The position numbers and the translations under genes were made by a program. From Flavobacteriaceae bacterium (GTDB taxonomy: Bacteria > Bacteroidota > Bacteroidia > Flavobacteriales > Flavobacteriaceae): 7,356 nt of DNA. Shown in pieces: positions 6,052 through 7,356 of this stretch. The notes below the pieces were generated by a model, which worked only from the letters and a program-made list of their open reading frames with translations, made no database searches and was not told the DNA's origin. Location: the NCBI GenBank assembly GCA_030618945.1, contig JAUXCI010000126.1, positions 1 through 7,356 of the forward strand, written 5' to 3'. The first letter of the stretch is position 1. The number at the start of each line of letters is the position of its first letter.

Positions 6052-6753
6052 TCATTCTACCGGAAAGTTAAAATAAGTATCCGGATATGGTTCGTTTTTA
6101 AGGGTGAAATGCCACCATTCTTTTTCGTAGGATTGCCATCCGTGTTTTTCCATTCTTCTTTTTAACAACATTCTAAGTGAATGTTGATTCTTGGTTATGC
6201 CCTCGGTAGTTGCAGTACTCGACAATTCGTCAAATAAATCATAGGGACTTCCCATATTAAGAATTTGTTTGGTTTTAAGTGATACGATGGTCAAATCAAC
6301 AGTACTTCCTCTACTATGCCCTGATTTAACCGAGATATATCCTTTTACAAAAAGATCTCTTTTTTCAACATTTGGATAATACTGCAATTTCATAAGATCA
6401 TCATTTTCGTCATCTGCCCATTTTACAAAATCATCGGTAGCCTGCTGAGGCCTATATGCATCATATACGAGTAAACCGAAACCTAGCCTTTCCAGTTCGT
6501 CCTGAACTTTTTTAAGGGCAGCACCAGCTTCCTTTGCTAACATACATTTTGGCTGGTTATAACCAGCTATTGGTCTACCAACAAAATTATTAGATCCAAA
6601 ATATCTCACGTCAGACCTCAAATTCGGCATGATCTCTTTTAGATCCACAAAGTCTTCCTTAGAAGGGGGTTCGTTTGTCGCTCCATCATTAAATGTGGAA
6701 AAACTCAGTAGTGAAAATACTACAATACTTTTTATAATTGTATTCAGTTTCAT
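6052..6753 (-). CDS. ddpX: D-alanyl-D-alanine dipeptidase (VanX/DdpX type, peptidase family M15), exported
   Basis: A 233-residue zinc metallopeptidase. The family hydrolyses the dipeptide D-Ala-D-Ala. The VanX-family motifs are present: YDAYRP (97-102) with the conserved transition-state Arg (R101), SGHSRGSTVDL (144-154) giving zinc ligands H146 and D153, and EWWHF (212-216) giving catalytic base E212 and zinc ligand H215. The N-terminus (lysines, then about 15 hydrophobic residues, then a polar region) looks like a Sec signal peptide. There is no lipobox cysteine, so a periplasmic location is likely. There are no vanH, vanA, vanRS or dpp transporter genes nearby. Peptidoglycan turnover or scavenging is therefore a better guess than glycopeptide resistance, especially since Gram-negatives exclude vancomycin. 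The ATG at 6753 is the start that provides the signal peptide. It lies 101 bp downstream of the nuclease gene, with no consensus promoter seen between them, and the gene ends at the shared terminator. Confidence 0.88.
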   Translation of the reverse strand: MKLNTIIKSIVVFSLLSFSTFNDGATNEPPSKEDFVDLKEIMPNLRSDVRYFGSNNFVGRPIAGYNQPKCMLAKEAGAALKKVQDELERLGFGLLVYDAYRPQQATDDFVKWADDENDDLMKLQYYPNVEKRDLFVKGYISVKSGHSRGSTVDLTIVSLKTKQILNMGSPYDLFDELSSTATTEGITKNQHSLRMLLKRRMEKHGWQSYEKEWWHFTLKNEPYPDTYFNFPVE

Positions 6754-6854
6754 TATTGCAATTGTTAAGAATGCTTGTTTAGAACGAGTAATTGTTGTAT
6801 TTAGTATTTAGATAAGGTTTTTTTTGATTTTTCGTACCTTGTCAAAGGAATTGA

Positions 6855-7356
6855 TTAACCGAAAATATCATTTAGAATTTTTGCCAACCTGATACCTGAT
6901 TTCTGTAATTGAGACCTAACTTCACTGAAGTGCTCATAGGAATAATTATAACTCAGTTTATCGTCCATTTTGGTTTCGGCATAAATTTTCTTCGCCAAAT
7001 TTTGAGATTCATAGGTCCAATCCAAAACTGTTCCATTTGCTATACTTGCTATTTGTGCTTTAGACAGGCTGTCAGCATTATCCGCCAATTCTGAATAACT
7101 CATGTTCCAGGAGTTAATCATTTCAGAATCCCATACACGGTGCAGGTTGGATTTCTTATAGTGCCATAAAACTTTGATATCATTACCACCTTTATCTTCC
7201 TCTCTGCCAACGTGTAATGGTTGGTGTAGATCACCTACCAGATGCACAAGAAATTTTAAATAAAACACCTTGTCCTGCTGAGATGAGTTAGGGTCTTTTA
7301 ATACAGTAATACAGTATTTTATTCCCGAAACGATATCTCCTTTTGGACTTTTTTCA
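6855..7356 (-). CDS. S1/P1 nuclease family protein, C-terminal part (runs off the right edge)
   Basis: The frame is open from the right edge (first full codon at 7355-7353) to TAA at 6857-6855, giving 166 visible residues. These are the C-terminal part of an S1/P1-type zinc-dependent nuclease, which cuts single-stranded DNA and RNA to 5'-nucleotides and is usually secreted or periplasmic. The core zinc-site motif HLVGDLHQPLH (38-48 of the fragment) supplies ligands matching H116, D120 and H126 of P1 nuclease. DKGGN follows, and then NLHRVWD with H72 and D76, matching H149 and D153. The N-terminal third, with the signal peptide and the Trp1, His6, Asp45 and His60 ligands, lies outside the window. 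An in-frame GTG at 7268 is internal, because family-like sequence (LKDPNSS) continues upstream of it. It could be co-transcribed with the dipeptidase gene downstream. A role in nucleic acid scavenging for phosphate or nucleosides is inference. Confidence 0.9.
   Translation of the reverse strand, partial: EKSPKGDIVSGIKYCITVLKDPNSSQQDKVFYLKFLVHLVGDLHQPLHVGREEDKGGNDIKVLWHYKKSNLHRVWDSEMINSWNMSYSELADNADSLSKAQIASIANGTVLDWTYESQNLAKKIYAETKMDDKLSYNYSYEHFSEVRSQLQKSGIRLAKILNDIFG

Noticed and set aside
6052..6753. Vancomycin resistance locus
   Set aside because: The VanX-like gene is alone, has a signal peptide, and lacks vanH, vanA and vanRS partners. The cellular context does not support resistance.
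6629..7094. Plus-strand open frames 6629-6811 and 6909-7094
   Set aside because: Antisense to the dipeptidase and nuclease genes, with no supporting motif. The apparent hydrophobic run is just the complement of coding sequence.
7266..7268. GTG at 7268 (complement) as the start of the nuclease
   Set aside because: The frame stays open to the window edge with family-like sequence upstream, and a start here would remove half of the zinc ligands, so the GTG is an internal valine.

Overview
The window is an AT-rich stretch of chromosome that reads like Bacteroidota. Evidence for this: there are no clear Shine-Dalgarno sites ahead of the starts, which instead have A-rich leaders; there is at least one good TTTG-N18-TAnnTTTG promoter of the Bacteroidota -33/-7 type; HemJ is used for protoporphyrinogen oxidation; and there is a small DUF6787-like membrane protein of a kind I know from Flavobacteriia and Cytophagia. 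I cannot place it below phylum, although Cytophagales or Flavobacteriales seem most likely. There are no mobile elements, phage genes, CRISPR arrays or RNA genes. This looks like ordinary chromosomal core with short intergenic gaps.

Layout. Bases 1-1035 (+) hold the 3' end of ferrochelatase (hemH), then hemJ 13 bp later, then an unrecognised 88-residue membrane protein gene 22 bp after that. These are probably one transcript covering the last two steps of protoheme synthesis. The 88-residue gene runs 8 bp into the 3' end of a convergent DUF6787-like gene (1028-1330, -). A 149-bp divergent spacer carries a good minus-strand promoter for the DUF6787-like gene and a weaker plus-strand -7 element for the next gene. 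That gene (1480-2781, +) is an SLC1/DAACS sodium symporter whose binding-site residues point to aspartate or glutamate. It ends 3 bp from the convergent fabH-type ketoacyl-ACP synthase III gene (2785-3789, -). A 268-bp divergent region separates fabH from htpG (4058-5968, +), the bacterial Hsp90. A strong bidirectional hairpin terminator lies between htpG and the convergent VanX/DdpX-type D-Ala-D-Ala dipeptidase gene (6052-6753, -). Upstream of the dipeptidase and on the same strand is an S1/P1-type nuclease gene that runs off the right edge.

How the genes relate. The hemH-hemJ pair is a clear functional unit. The dipeptidase and nuclease are both likely exported zinc hydrolases, which suggests a role in cell-envelope or environmental polymer turnover, but the 101-bp gap makes an operon uncertain. 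The other genes look like independent transcription units. I found no convincing previously undescribed multi-gene system. The best unknowns are the small membrane protein trailing hemJ and the DUF6787-like protein facing it.
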